In this document: positions 36,306 through 45,523 of the stretch, in pieces
Numbering within the stretch: position 1 is the stretch's first letter
Layout: each line of letters starts with the position of its first letter
Assembly: GCA_017307755.1 (NCBI GenBank)
Contig: JAFKGQ010000017.1
Span: 186,001-250,000, forward strand
DNA length: 64,000 bases
Direction: 5' to 3'
Source of the DNA: Chitinophagaceae bacterium
Lineage (GTDB): Bacteria; Bacteroidota; Bacteroidia; Chitinophagales; Chitinophagaceae
The notes under the pieces: generated by a model
Database searches by the model: none
What the model was told of the DNA's origin: nothing
What the model saw: only the letters and a program-made list of their open reading frames with translations
Program-made: the position numbers and the translations under genes

Positions 36306-37817
36306 TTAGTTTGTCACCACCGCTCTTTTTGAGATAAGCAGCAGTCCGAGAAAGGTTAGCACACCATTGATCAACAGCAGCTCGATACCTATCTGGAATC
36401 CTCCAAACCACTGTGCCGAATATTTGCTGATAAACCAGCAGCAGAGGGGTGCCAGCAGACAGACAACAGTGACAACCCCGTTGTCCCGCAACGTCCGCCG
36501 CGAAAGGATGCCAAATGCAAACAACCCCAGCAATGGCCCATAGGTATACCCTGCCAGTTCCAGTATGACATAAATGATGGACTTGTTATTGATCCATTTG
36601 AATACCATGATGCAAAAAAGAAAAAGCACGGTAAAGCTGATATGCACGGTCATCCTCGTCCTCTTTTTCTGTTGCTCGCTGAGCCCCGTCTTTTCCCGGA
36701 GCCCCAGGATATCGATACAAAAGCTGGAGGTCAACGCCGTCAATGCCCCGTCGGCGCTGGGAAAAAGAGCCGATATCAGCCCGATGATAAACAAAATAGA
36801 CACAGCCTTTGGCATGGCATGCAAAGCAAGGGTGGGGAAAAGATCATCACCGATGACATTACGCCCATCCAGCATGAGGCGATGCCCCTCATAGACCGCC
36901 CCTTTGTGAAGGACAAACAGATACAGCAATCCGCCTAATAAGAGGAACAGGAAGTTCACCAGCACAAGGATCACGCTAAAAACCATCACATTTTTTTGCG
37001 AATCCCCCAGGTTCCTGACGCTGATGTTCTTCTGCATCATTTCCTGGTCCAGTCCCGTCATGGCGATCATAATAAATATCCCGCCTACTATCTGCTTGAG
37101 GAAATAACCCTTGCTCTTTACATCCGTATTGAATATCGCCGTAAAGCTCTTTTCATCCATTGCCTGCAAGGCCGAGCCAAAAGAAAGGTCCAGGTGCCGG
37201 AGGATATAGACGATACACACGCCCATACCCAACAACATAAAAGTGGTCTGCAGCGTATCCGTATAAACAATGGTCTTTACCCCTCCTTCAAATGTGTATA
37301 GCAAGATCATCAGAAGGATGACAAAAACACTGAAGACAAACGGCACGCCCAGGTCCTTGAGGATAAAGAAATGCAGGACGTTGATCACCAGGTAAAGCCT
37401 GGCCGTGGCGCCCACCGTTCTCGACAGGATAAAGAACAACGCTCCCGTCTTGTAAGCCGTTCTGCCAAATCGTTTGTCCAGGTAGTTGTAAATAGATGTA
37501 AGGTTCAGCCGGTAGTACAAAGGCAACAAAACAAACCCTATCACCAGGTACCCGATAAAATTCCCTATCACCACGGGGAAATAGCCAAAACCTTTGTGGA
37601 CATCTCCCGCAAAGTCACCCACAGTCCCGGGGACGGATACAAACGTAACACCCGAAAGGGATGTGCCGATCATCCCAAAAGCCACCAGCATCCAGTTGGA
37701 ATTACGGTTGCCTATAAAAAAAGAGTCGTTATTGGAATGACGTGAAGTACGCCAGGCCACTCCCAGCAACAATAAAAAGTACCCTATAACAAAGGTGAAC
37801 AACAGCAATGAGGACAT
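36306..37817 (-). CDS. Sodium:solute symporter (SSS family)
   Basis: A 503-residue inner-membrane transporter with about 13 predicted helices, the SSS signature in the middle (GGVKTIVYTDTLQTTFMLLG) and helix 1 features FLLLLGVAW and NRNSNW. It should couple sodium entry to uptake of a solute; sugars, sialic acid, amino acids or vitamins are all possible for this family. It lies between two LOG genes but on its own the context does not name the substrate. The dispersed hairpin element follows the stop by 25 bp. Confidence 0.93.
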   Translation of the reverse strand: MSSLLLFTFVIGYFLLLLGVAWRTSRHSNNDSFFIGNRNSNWMLVAFGMIGTSLSGVTFVSVPGTVGDFAGDVHKGFGYFPVVIGNFIGYLVIGFVLLPLYYRLNLTSIYNYLDKRFGRTAYKTGALFFILSRTVGATARLYLVINVLHFFILKDLGVPFVFSVFVILLMILLYTFEGGVKTIVYTDTLQTTFMLLGMGVCIVYILRHLDLSFGSALQAMDEKSFTAIFNTDVKSKGYFLKQIVGGIFIMIAMTGLDQEMMQKNISVRNLGDSQKNVMVFSVILVLVNFLFLLLGGLLYLFVLHKGAVYEGHRLMLDGRNVIGDDLFPTLALHAMPKAVSILFIIGLISALFPSADGALTALTSSFCIDILGLREKTGLSEQQKKRTRMTVHISFTVLFLFCIMVFKWINNKSIIYVILELAGYTYGPLLGLFAFGILSRRTLRDNGVVTVVCLLAPLCCWFISKYSAQWFGGFQIGIELLLINGVLTFLGLLLISKRAVVTN

Positions 37818-37872
37818 GGAAAGTATTATTCTGACCCGGAAATTAGGAAATACAGGGGTAATATGGGAAATT

Positions 37873-37880
37873 TAATTTTG
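37873..37880 (+). promoter_or_regulatory. -7 box upstream of the second LOG gene
   Basis: TAATTTTG at 37873-37880, 8 bp before the ATG at 37889, matches TAnnTTTG. No TTG at 19 bp spacing. It predicts a very short or absent leader. Confidence 0.45.
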
Positions 37881-37888
37881 CATCATCT

Positions 37889-38434
37889 ATGGCAACTACC
37901 ACAAAATCCGTCGCAGTCTTCTGCGGATCTCAAAAAGGCAATAACCCCATCTTTTCCACCCATACGGTCGAATTGGGCGGACTACTGGCGCTCGCCAGGC
38001 TCAGGCTTATCTATGGAGGAGGCAATACAGGCCTCATGGGCCTGGTGGCAAATGCAGCCCTGGCAGAAGGCGGGGAGGTCATCGGCATCATCCCGGAAAG
38101 ACTAAAGGAATGGGAACGTCATCACAGCGGTCTTACCGAGCTGGTGGTCGTCCCGGATATGCATACGCGTAAAAAAATGATGTACGAACGCTCCGATGCC
38201 GCCATCATCCTCCCGGGAGGCTTCGGCACCCTGGACGAGCTATTCGAGATGCTGACCTGGAATCAGCTGAAGATCCATAACAAACCTATCTATTTCCTTA
38301 ACTCGGCAGGATTTTACGATCCACTGCACCTTCATATGATGCACATGCAGAAAGAAGGCTTCCTTTACGACCCTCTCGAGGATAGGATACATCTCTGCCC
38401 TACCCCCACAGAAGTGCTGAACAGACTCGTATGA
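37889..38434 (+). CDS. LOG-family nucleotide hydrolase
   Basis: A 181-residue short-form LOG protein with GGGNTGLMG (about 48-56) and PGGFGTLDELFE (about 109-120). The short form is closest to bona fide LOG cytokinin riboside phosphate phosphoribohydrolases. It is divergent from the symporter gene on the other side, and it is separate from the longer LOG protein at 35452, which has a different N-terminus. Confidence 0.92.
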   Translation: MATTTKSVAVFCGSQKGNNPIFSTHTVELGGLLALARLRLIYGGGNTGLMGLVANAALAEGGEVIGIIPERLKEWERHHSGLTELVVVPDMHTRKKMMYERSDAAIILPGGFGTLDELFEMLTWNQLKIHNKPIYFLNSAGFYDPLHLHMMHMQKEGFLYDPLEDRIHLCPTPTEVLNRLV

Positions 38435-38437
38435 TCT

Positions 38438-39064
38438 CTATTTCTTGTGCAGATAGACATTGAACCCCGCTTTGATCACAGGCAGGGGATGACCATAGAT
38501 ATCGTTATAAGGAGAGTTCTTATCCCCCAGCACGTCGAACATAATGGCTATATAAAAGCTTCCCTGACCGATCACTCTTTGTCCATACCCGGCGCCTAAC
38601 AGCAGGCTGGGAGCATTGGCATTGTAGGTGGCCGTCGCACCGTTACTCACGTCCTTTAGATTTTGACTCACCCAGTTGTACTCAGGCTGAGCCGTAAGAA
38701 AGAGAAAGGGCAGCGGATAGCCTCTGGCGAAAACACCTCCCCCATAATTAAAAGTATGATAACGGATATTACCCGTATAATTGGGATCCGCTCGTATGGA
38801 GTTATAATTGAAATTCACCACCACCCCGGCATCCAGCCAGTTGGTCAGCGAATACCCTATTTCAGGACTGACACCCACATTAAAACTGTAAGATCCGAAT
38901 CCAAGGGCCAGACTACCGCCAAGAAAAAGGTTGTTCTTGGAAAACCCTCCTTCAGCGCCTTCGTCCGAATAGGTATAGACACGTTGAGGCATGCGCTCCT
39001 GCGCAAAACTCCCCGATACGGCTGCTGTCAATAAAAACCATGCGAATACGATCCGTTTTATCAT
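38438..39064 (-). CDS. Outer-membrane beta-barrel-like protein
   Basis: A 208-residue protein with a signal peptide (to about 21, SGSFAQ) and an alternating beta pattern (NLFLGGSLALGFGSYSFNVG, FYIAIMFDVLGD) ending in a strand. It looks like a small outer-membrane barrel of the kind common in Bacteroidota; I do not recognise a specific family. It converges closely with the LOG gene (4 bp apart) and starts 10 bp after the FAD oxidase stop, so it may be co-transcribed with that gene. Confidence 0.65.
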   Translation of the reverse strand: MIKRIVFAWFLLTAAVSGSFAQERMPQRVYTYSDEGAEGGFSKNNLFLGGSLALGFGSYSFNVGVSPEIGYSLTNWLDAGVVVNFNYNSIRADPNYTGNIRYHTFNYGGGVFARGYPLPFLFLTAQPEYNWVSQNLKDVSNGATATYNANAPSLLLGAGYGQRVIGQGSFYIAIMFDVLGDKNSPYNDIYGHPLPVIKAGFNVYLHKK

Positions 39065-39074
39065 TGCTTAATTT

Positions 39075-40496
39075 TTATTTCTGGTCGAATATCTTCCCGG
39101 CATTCAGGATATTGTTAGGGTCGAACACCCGTTTGATACGCCGCATCAGCTCCAGGTGAACCTCCCCGAACATGATGTCCATATAACCCTTCTGCACCAG
39201 CCCGATGCCATGCTCCCCGCTGATGGTGCCTCCCAACTCCTTTACGAGTACAAATAATGCCCGTAAACTCTCTACCATGGCCGGGTCATCCTGACTGTTA
39301 GCACTTCCCTCCTTTTTGATACGGATATGGAGATTCCCATCCCCCGCATGCCCATAACAGACGGCATGGAACCCGTAACTACGTCCCAGTTCCTTTACCC
39401 CCCTGATCAGCGCAGGCAGGGCAGCCCTGGGCACCACAGTATCCTCCTCGATGGTATATCCATCAATTTTTACTGCCTCCGCCACCCTTCTCCGTACCTT
39501 CCAAAGCTCTGCCTTCTGTACGGCATCATCAGCAAAAAGGATGTCTTCCCCCGCCCCATATTCTTCCAGCAACCCCGCAATGGCCTCCATCTCCCCTTGC
39601 AGAGATTCCGGATGGTTGCCATCCACTTCTATGATCAGATGCGCTTCTATACCGTCGTGTATGGGCAGCACACTGTCTACATGCCGGCTGGCGATCCTGA
39701 GAGCGTCTATCTCCACCAGCTCAAGGGCGCTGGGCATAAAACCCGCCCGGAAAATGGCAGATACAGCCTCCCCCGCTCTCTCCAGGCTCCGGAAAGGCAC
39801 CAGCATCAACAGGTCGTATTTTGGCAAGGGCAGGAGCTTTAATACAATCTTAGTGACAATCCCCAGCGTCCCTTCGCTGCCTACCACCAGCTGTGTAAGG
39901 TTATATCCCGTGGAATTCTTTAATACGTTCGCTCCGGTCCAGATGATCTCCCCCGTGGGTAATACCACCTGCAAATTGAGGACATAATCCTTTACCACAC
40001 CATATTTCACGGCCTTGGGGCCTCCGCTGTTCTCGGCAATATTACCACCGATAAAACAGGACCCCCTGCTGCTGGGATCAGGCGGATAAAAAAGCCCCCT
40101 TTCTTTCACCGCATCCTGCAGCACTTCGGTGATCACACCCGGCTCCGTCGTCACCTGGCCATTCCGCTCGTCTATTTCAAGAATAGAACTCATCCGCTCG
40201 GTGGATATCAGCACACCCCCCAACTGCGGCAATGCGCCTCCGCTAAGCCCGGTCCCGGCCCCCCTTGGCGTAACAGGGATACGATACTGGTTGCAAATAC
40301 GCATGATGGCGCTGATCTCCTCCGCAGTACGAGGCTTCAATACGATCTCGGGAAGATAACACAGGTGCTCCGTCTCATCGTGCCCGTAATGACGGAGCGT
40401 TTCCTCATCCATGAGGATATGCATGTCCCCGACAATCTTCCGGAATGCCTCTGCCCTGTCAGCTGTGATAAGCCCTTTTTCTCCGACTATAGCCAC
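39075..40496 (-). CDS. glcD: GlcD-type FAD-linked oxidase
   Basis: A 473-residue flavoprotein with the FAD-binding PCMH domain (GAGTGLSGGALPQ at about 79-91) and the FAD-oxidase C-terminal domain (YGHAGDGNLHIRI, then EHGIGL). This is the GlcD/D-lactate dehydrogenase family, which oxidises 2-hydroxyacids such as glycolate or D-lactate, passing electrons to the respiratory chain. The GTG at 40496 is the preferred start; GlcE and GlcF partners are absent, so a D-lactate dehydrogenase-like role is possible. The hairpin element lies 58 bp upstream. Confidence 0.92.
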   Translation of the reverse strand: MAIVGEKGLITADRAEAFRKIVGDMHILMDEETLRHYGHDETEHLCYLPEIVLKPRTAEEISAIMRICNQYRIPVTPRGAGTGLSGGALPQLGGVLISTERMSSILEIDERNGQVTTEPGVITEVLQDAVKERGLFYPPDPSSRGSCFIGGNIAENSGGPKAVKYGVVKDYVLNLQVVLPTGEIIWTGANVLKNSTGYNLTQLVVGSEGTLGIVTKIVLKLLPLPKYDLLMLVPFRSLERAGEAVSAIFRAGFMPSALELVEIDALRIASRHVDSVLPIHDGIEAHLIIEVDGNHPESLQGEMEAIAGLLEEYGAGEDILFADDAVQKAELWKVRRRVAEAVKIDGYTIEEDTVVPRAALPALIRGVKELGRSYGFHAVCYGHAGDGNLHIRIKKEGSANSQDDPAMVESLRALFVLVKELGGTISGEHGIGLVQKGYMDIMFGEVHLELMRRIKRVFDPNNILNAGKIFDQK

Positions 40497-40553
40497 TTAC
40501 GTATGTTTTGTTTGGTAAGAGATCCTCTTTGGGGCGCAAGATACTACATACTT

Positions 40554-40638
40554 GACGAACCTCCGGTTCGTCGTCCGAAGGACAGATATAAGAGCTTTCC
40601 GGAAAATGGGTTAAATTTTTCAAGAACCCGTTTTCCGG
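40554..40638. repeat. Dispersed three-hairpin element, copy C
   Basis: Three inverted repeats in the same order as copy B: GACGAACC (40554-40561) with GGTTCGTC (40565-40572); GTCC (40573-40576) with GGAC (40580-40583); CCGGAAAATGGGTT (40599-40612) with AACCCGTTTTCCGG (40625-40638, one wobble). Sequence of the loops differs from copy B while pairing is preserved, so the structure is what is conserved. It lies between a PorP gene and glcD. Confidence 0.8.
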
Positions 40639-40646
40639 ACATATTC

Positions 40647-41741
40647 TCACAGCTTGAAAGTAGGACACAACGACTGCCGCCGGTTGCCGTTATACTCATT
40701 GTAGAAACCCTGGCTGGTGAGCGCAAATTCATAAGCCCCAAATCCTCCATCATAATGCTTGAGGGAAGATGTGGTGACATCATATGTGAAGGTCAGCTTT
40801 ATATTCTTGTAAATAAACCCGATCATGGGAATAACGGCGTCACCCGCGCGGTAGTATAACCCGCCAATGACCTGCTGGTCGCCATCATCCTTGAGGTTGT
40901 ATTGGGCATTGATCCCAAGGACGGCCTCGGAAGAATTGGCCATGCTGGTATAATATGCCATGGGATTGAGGATCACCTGGTCGCTGGCCTTGATGCTGGC
41001 GTTTATAAAGCCGATATACCGGCGGGGGATACGGTTGTCATAGCCGGTGGGCTCTGAAATAAAAAAGGACTCCCTCGCCCGGTTGATATGCTGTACGGAA
41101 AATCCCGCATTCAAATACATCTTATTCGTGGGGAAATAGGCATAGTTCAACCCCACCTGCATATCGAAATAGGTCACGCTTGGATTGTCGATAGCTACGC
41201 TGGTGGGTAATTGAGAGTCAAAGAAGTGTCCGTCAAACTGATCCGGAAATTTCAGGGTAGTGGTATTGACACGCTTGTTGATAAACCCTACATTGAACCC
41301 GGCCGTGATCAGGCTGGCAAACCCCACCATCTGGTGATAAGCGATGGACCCATATGCCTGGGTAGACGTCAGCGTGCCGGACCCGGCCTGGTCCCGCATG
41401 ATCACACCGCCAAGCCCCATCCAGCCATTTTCTATCCTGTTGCGGAAAACCTGGGCATCCCCCCAGACACTATAGGTCCGGTAAGGCACCGACATGATGG
41501 GGGACCACTGGTCCCTGTAATTGGCCCCAAGCCTGTAGTCTGCATCAGGGATAAACCCGGTATTGGCTGGATTGGTCGTCAGGGGAGAATTGAACCACTG
41601 GGAAAAATGAAGGTCCTGCGCCCGTCCCTGCAGCGCAACGAGAAGAATGCAACACCCCCATACCGATATTTTTTTTGCGTCCCTCATTGGTCCATTTAAA
41701 GTAACGTTATTCACGTCTTTTTGGTTGTCTTTTTTACACAT
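40647..41741 (-). CDS. PorP/SprF-family T9SS outer-membrane protein
   Basis: A 364-residue member of the PorP/SprF family (signature DLHFSQWFNSPLTTNPANTG right after the signal peptide, which ends QGRAQ). The frame allows two starts: ATG at 41741 and ATG at 41687 (MRDAKKISVWGC); the latter gives a normal signal peptide and is more likely. It is the last gene of an operon with two type B cargo proteins 12 bp upstream, so it is probably their secretion partner, parallel to the adhesin-PorP pair at 18.8-24.3 kb. Confidence 0.9.
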   Translation of the reverse strand: MCKKDNQKDVNNVTLNGPMRDAKKISVWGCCILLVALQGRAQDLHFSQWFNSPLTTNPANTGFIPDADYRLGANYRDQWSPIMSVPYRTYSVWGDAQVFRNRIENGWMGLGGVIMRDQAGSGTLTSTQAYGSIAYHQMVGFASLITAGFNVGFINKRVNTTTLKFPDQFDGHFFDSQLPTSVAIDNPSVTYFDMQVGLNYAYFPTNKMYLNAGFSVQHINRARESFFISEPTGYDNRIPRRYIGFINASIKASDQVILNPMAYYTSMANSSEAVLGINAQYNLKDDGDQQVIGGLYYRAGDAVIPMIGFIYKNIKLTFTYDVTTSSLKHYDGGFGAYEFALTSQGFYNEYNGNRRQSLCPTFKL

Positions 41742-41753
41742 TAAATCACTCTC

Positions 41754-44700
41754 TCATCGCAACAGGGTCAGATCCCCTTTCCTGGTCGCCCGCTTGCCAT
41801 TGGAGAATTCCGCCTCCACAGTATAGACATATACGCCCATCGGCTGCGGGTTGCCCTGATAGCTCCCATCCCAGCCAATGTCCTGATTGGTCGACTGGAA
41901 TACCAGCTGTCCCCATCGATTGTAGATCCTGAACATAAGCTTGGTAATACCAAAGCCGGCTACTTTGAATATGCCGTTCTGGCCAAACCGGCCCGGTGTA
42001 AAGGCATTCGGCATGTCCAGCAAGGGATTGATCAACGTTGCCACCGTGTGGCACACCGTATCCGTGCAGTCATATTGGTTGTAAGCGACGAGACAAACAT
42101 TGAAGCTGTCTGTAAATTTATATAAATGTTGGATAGTATCCACGGTTGTCGTCATTAAAGTATCTCCATCCCCAAAATCCCACTTGTATTTCACGGCTCC
42201 CATAGAACCATTTTGGAATACCATCGGGGTATTGGCCACGGGCGGTGCGGGGCTGAAGGTATAGGCGGCCTTCGGCCGGGGGCTTACCAGGATAGAGATG
42301 GTCGTATCGGACACTTTATTGCAGGTAGTCTCGTCAAAGACGGTCAGCTTGATGGAATAAGGTCCGGGGTTCTCGTATAAATGGGTAGGCGTCGGGTCGG
42401 TGGAAGTATTGAGCGCGCCGCTGCCGGGATCGCCAAAATCCCAGGAGAAGGTCAACCCGCCCAAAGAAGTATTGTCAAAACTGGCCAGATAAGGCGCACA
42501 GCCCACGGGAGGCGTAACAAATTGCGCCTTGGCCAGGGGCGATACCCGGATGGTCTTTACCAACGAATCCGGCGAATTACAATAACCCGTATCCACCAGC
42601 TTCAGCTGCACGTTATACGTTCCCGGCGCACCAAAAGGATGGTTGATGGCGCTGCCCGCAGTACCTGCGGGTATCTGCCGGCCGGAAGGGTCATCGCTAA
42701 ATACCCACACCAGCGATTGGTCCGTCAGCGGTTTGGCGCCGGGCACCGCATGGGAAAGGTTGGTGAACTGATAGTTCAGACTCATACAATCCCCAATCTT
42801 CATATAGCTGAAATCAAGGATCGCCTTGTCGGTCCTGCCGCTCACTATTCTATAGGCCGTATCCCGGATGTTACAACTATTGCTGTCGATAGCCACTATC
42901 ATCACCCGGTAAGACCCGGGCCGGTTGTAGGTATGAGTGACGCTATAGGCGGTGGTGGCTGTATCCGGCCCCCCATCTCCAAAATTCCATATGTAGGACT
43001 TTGCATTCCGTATGGTATCCTCAAATACCGCATCCAGCGGGACACACCCTGTCGTATCATTCGGCCTCCCATTTACCGAAGCCTTCAACCCCGCAGCCAC
43101 ACCGGCAAAATTAAAAGCGATCTTGATCGCCGCCAGATTACAGCCATTCCTGCCGGCCCCATTCCTGGGCGACCACACGCCCGCCGTAGTGGGAAAAGGC
43201 TTGGCCGTATTGCCATTACAATTGGCACAGACAGCCTGGTAAATGATCCCAAACTGGTCGTAACGGCTGGTGCCTCCGTCCACATGCTCGCTGATACTGG
43301 TACTATTGTCGTCCTGCCCGTAAAAGGTCCCATACAGCAAGGCCGAAGCGTTCTTCTTGATAACGATAAAATAAAAATCCCTGTTGTCCGTATTCCTCTT
43401 GATGGCGTCTCCTGTCACAGGCATGCCGACAGTCCCCGCAAGACCATAGGGGTCGGCCTCCTGCCCGATGATCCACCCTCCCCACCCGGACACATATATG
43501 TTCTCACAACGATCCACCAGGAACGCTACAGGCGAGATATTCGGTAGTTTGCTGGAGGAATTGCCAAATGTCGTGGAAAAAACAAACCCGGAGAGGTCAT
43601 TCTGCAGCTTGGACACAAACTGTTTGGCGCCCGGGTTGATAAACTGGACATTGGAAGTGGTAGGCCACGTCCCATTGGTCGTACCCATGATGTAGGGGAC
43701 CCCTTCCCTGTCAAACTGTATCCCGTATATGGCGTCGGCTGCAGCCGTACCAAAATAGCTGGTCTTTCCCTGCCTCGTCCCGTCCGCAGAGATTACAGTG
43801 ACAAATCCGTCACATTGGCCGCCGCCATAAGTGGACTGGAACACTCCCCCCTTATCCCCCGGAAAGTCCTTGCTGGTGGTAGCCCCCGCCACATAAATAT
43901 CCCCTGTCATAGGATTGGCCTTTAATACAAAGGCGGCATCATTACCGGAGCCGCCAAGAAAACTGCTCCAGATGATATGATTACAGGCGGGGTCTATCTT
44001 CACCACAACGCCATCCTGCCCCCCGCCGCCATAGTTCGGTTGAAATACAGGCCCCTTGATGGGAAAAAGACCCGCCGGCGAAGAAGACTGGGTATTGGCG
44101 GCGATCAGGATATTATTCTGACCGTCCAACACAACTTCACTACGCGAGTCATCCCCGTAGTTCCGTATCAGCGAATCAGACCGCTCATTACGGCTCCGCA
44201 ACTGATCCCCCATGTTGACACAATCATTCCCCGTCCCCCCGATACGCATACAGCCGATGAGCGTACTGCCCGAGACGTCCAGCATCGCCACAAACATATC
44301 CGCAGCCCCACCCGGACCCTCCCTCGTCTTATAAGGAAAGTCGGACGAATAGCTCCTGCCCAGGACCACCAGGTTGCCATACTGATCGGAGATCATGCTG
44401 TGAGGCGACTCGCTGTCCCCTCCACCGAGATACGTAGCATATACTTTGGCCGCTCCATTACTGCTGAATTTCATAATGCCCACATCAAACTGCCCACCGC
44501 CATAACGCGGTTGCAGTACCCCCGTATTCCAGGGAAACGCACTGCCAAAAACAATGCCCCCCGCAAAAAAAGTCCCGCCGGGACCAGGGGTCGCGGTGAA
44601 CCCCCAATTGCTGACCCTGCTGCCGGTGAACGTACAGAACACCAACGTAGGGTCGATGATCAATGTAGCCCTGGTATCATATTCTCCGACCTTGAATTGC

Positions 44701-45482
44701 ACGGTATTACCATTCTTGATGGTAAACCTGGACTTCACAGGTACACGCCCTCTTTCATCAAACTGGAAAGTGGCGGGCGCCAGTTCCTTCACCTGCCCCA
44801 CCGAAGTATTGATCAACAACTGTCCTTTTTTGATCTCCAGTCCGCTGGCGCCTTCATAGTACATGGCGATCTGGTCTACATTACCCCCGGGATGAACAAT
44901 GATCTCGTACTTCAGTTGCCCCTGGTCGGTGTAATAGCGCAGGTCGATATGAGGGTAAATATCCTTATAGGTCACCCCCTGGTATATCTTGCAATCCTTC
45001 GCCCATTTGGAAGGGTCATTGCCGATAAAATAGTTGTTATAACCCGGTGCGGGTTTATCCGGCACAATGGTCACCCCTTCACTCGCGCCGGCAAAAGTGA
45101 CACGATAAGCGTGAGAATGAATAAGAAGATCGGAAGAGTCATTACCCCCGCCGTTGCCCGGCTTATTATGACCGGCAGAAGATGCATCAGCTCCTTTGCT
45201 TTTTCCGGCCCCTCCACCCGCCCAGCCCCCCACCGGACGTCCGGGAGGATGAGCCCCATGAAGCGCCAGTCTCTGCAGATCGGCAGGATCATGCAGCAGT
45301 ACGGTAAAACCCGTCTTTTGCAGAAAAAAAGCCCCGGTACTCATCTCTCCCTTAAAATTCACCCGGTTGTCCCACTGCCCCTTATTCTCGACAAATTCAA
45401 TATTGCCGGCATCTTCCTGTGCAAAACAAGAGGCGGAGGCAACCGTTAGCGCGAGCACGAATATGTAGAACCTTTTTTCCAA
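41754..45482 (-). CDS. DUF7948 / SBBP / PKD T9SS type B cargo protein
   Basis: A 1242-residue secreted protein. A signal peptide (VLALTVASASCFAQ) is followed by an N-terminal domain with EFVENKGQWDNRV and YNNYFIGNDPSKW (DUF7948-type), a seven-bladed SBBP-like propeller region (pattern YATYLGGGD, WSSFLGGSGND, repeated IxVAGxTTSxDFP), two or three PKD repeats (FGDGGPDTATT, FGDPGSG, FGDGDT) and the type B sorting domain (NAFTPGRFGQN to GDLTLLR). It must be exported by T9SS. It starts with TTG at 45482 (SD AGGAG 3 bp upstream). It is about half-identical to its neighbour by eye. Confidence 0.88.
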   Translation of the reverse strand: MEKRFYIFVLALTVASASCFAQEDAGNIEFVENKGQWDNRVNFKGEMSTGAFFLQKTGFTVLLHDPADLQRLALHGAHPPGRPVGGWAGGGAGKSKGADASSAGHNKPGNGGGNDSSDLLIHSHAYRVTFAGASEGVTIVPDKPAPGYNNYFIGNDPSKWAKDCKIYQGVTYKDIYPHIDLRYYTDQGQLKYEIIVHPGGNVDQIAMYYEGASGLEIKKGQLLINTSVGQVKELAPATFQFDERGRVPVKSRFTIKNGNTVQFKVGEYDTRATLIIDPTLVFCTFTGSRVSNWGFTATPGPGGTFFAGGIVFGSAFPWNTGVLQPRYGGGQFDVGIMKFSSNGAAKVYATYLGGGDSESPHSMISDQYGNLVVLGRSYSSDFPYKTREGPGGAADMFVAMLDVSGSTLIGCMRIGGTGNDCVNMGDQLRSRNERSDSLIRNYGDDSRSEVVLDGQNNILIAANTQSSSPAGLFPIKGPVFQPNYGGGGQDGVVVKIDPACNHIIWSSFLGGSGNDAAFVLKANPMTGDIYVAGATTSKDFPGDKGGVFQSTYGGGQCDGFVTVISADGTRQGKTSYFGTAAADAIYGIQFDREGVPYIMGTTNGTWPTTSNVQFINPGAKQFVSKLQNDLSGFVFSTTFGNSSSKLPNISPVAFLVDRCENIYVSGWGGWIIGQEADPYGLAGTVGMPVTGDAIKRNTDNRDFYFIVIKKNASALLYGTFYGQDDNSTSISEHVDGGTSRYDQFGIIYQAVCANCNGNTAKPFPTTAGVWSPRNGAGRNGCNLAAIKIAFNFAGVAAGLKASVNGRPNDTTGCVPLDAVFEDTIRNAKSYIWNFGDGGPDTATTAYSVTHTYNRPGSYRVMIVAIDSNSCNIRDTAYRIVSGRTDKAILDFSYMKIGDCMSLNYQFTNLSHAVPGAKPLTDQSLVWVFSDDPSGRQIPAGTAGSAINHPFGAPGTYNVQLKLVDTGYCNSPDSLVKTIRVSPLAKAQFVTPPVGCAPYLASFDNTSLGGLTFSWDFGDPGSGALNTSTDPTPTHLYENPGPYSIKLTVFDETTCNKVSDTTISILVSPRPKAAYTFSPAPPVANTPMVFQNGSMGAVKYKWDFGDGDTLMTTTVDTIQHLYKFTDSFNVCLVAYNQYDCTDTVCHTVATLINPLLDMPNAFTPGRFGQNGIFKVAGFGITKLMFRIYNRWGQLVFQSTNQDIGWDGSYQGNPQPMGVYVYTVEAEFSNGKRATRKGDLTLLR

Positions 45483-45485
45483 TTT

Positions 45486-45490
45486 CTCCT
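45486..45490 (-). promoter_or_regulatory. Shine-Dalgarno deciding a TTG start
   Basis: AGGAG on the minus strand ends 3 bp before the TTG at 45482. No ATG or GTG lies in frame upstream before a stop, so this strong SD supports TTG initiation. Confidence 0.7.
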
Positions 45491-45523
45491 TTTTACAATG
45501 TACGAAAAATTAAGCCATTTATA

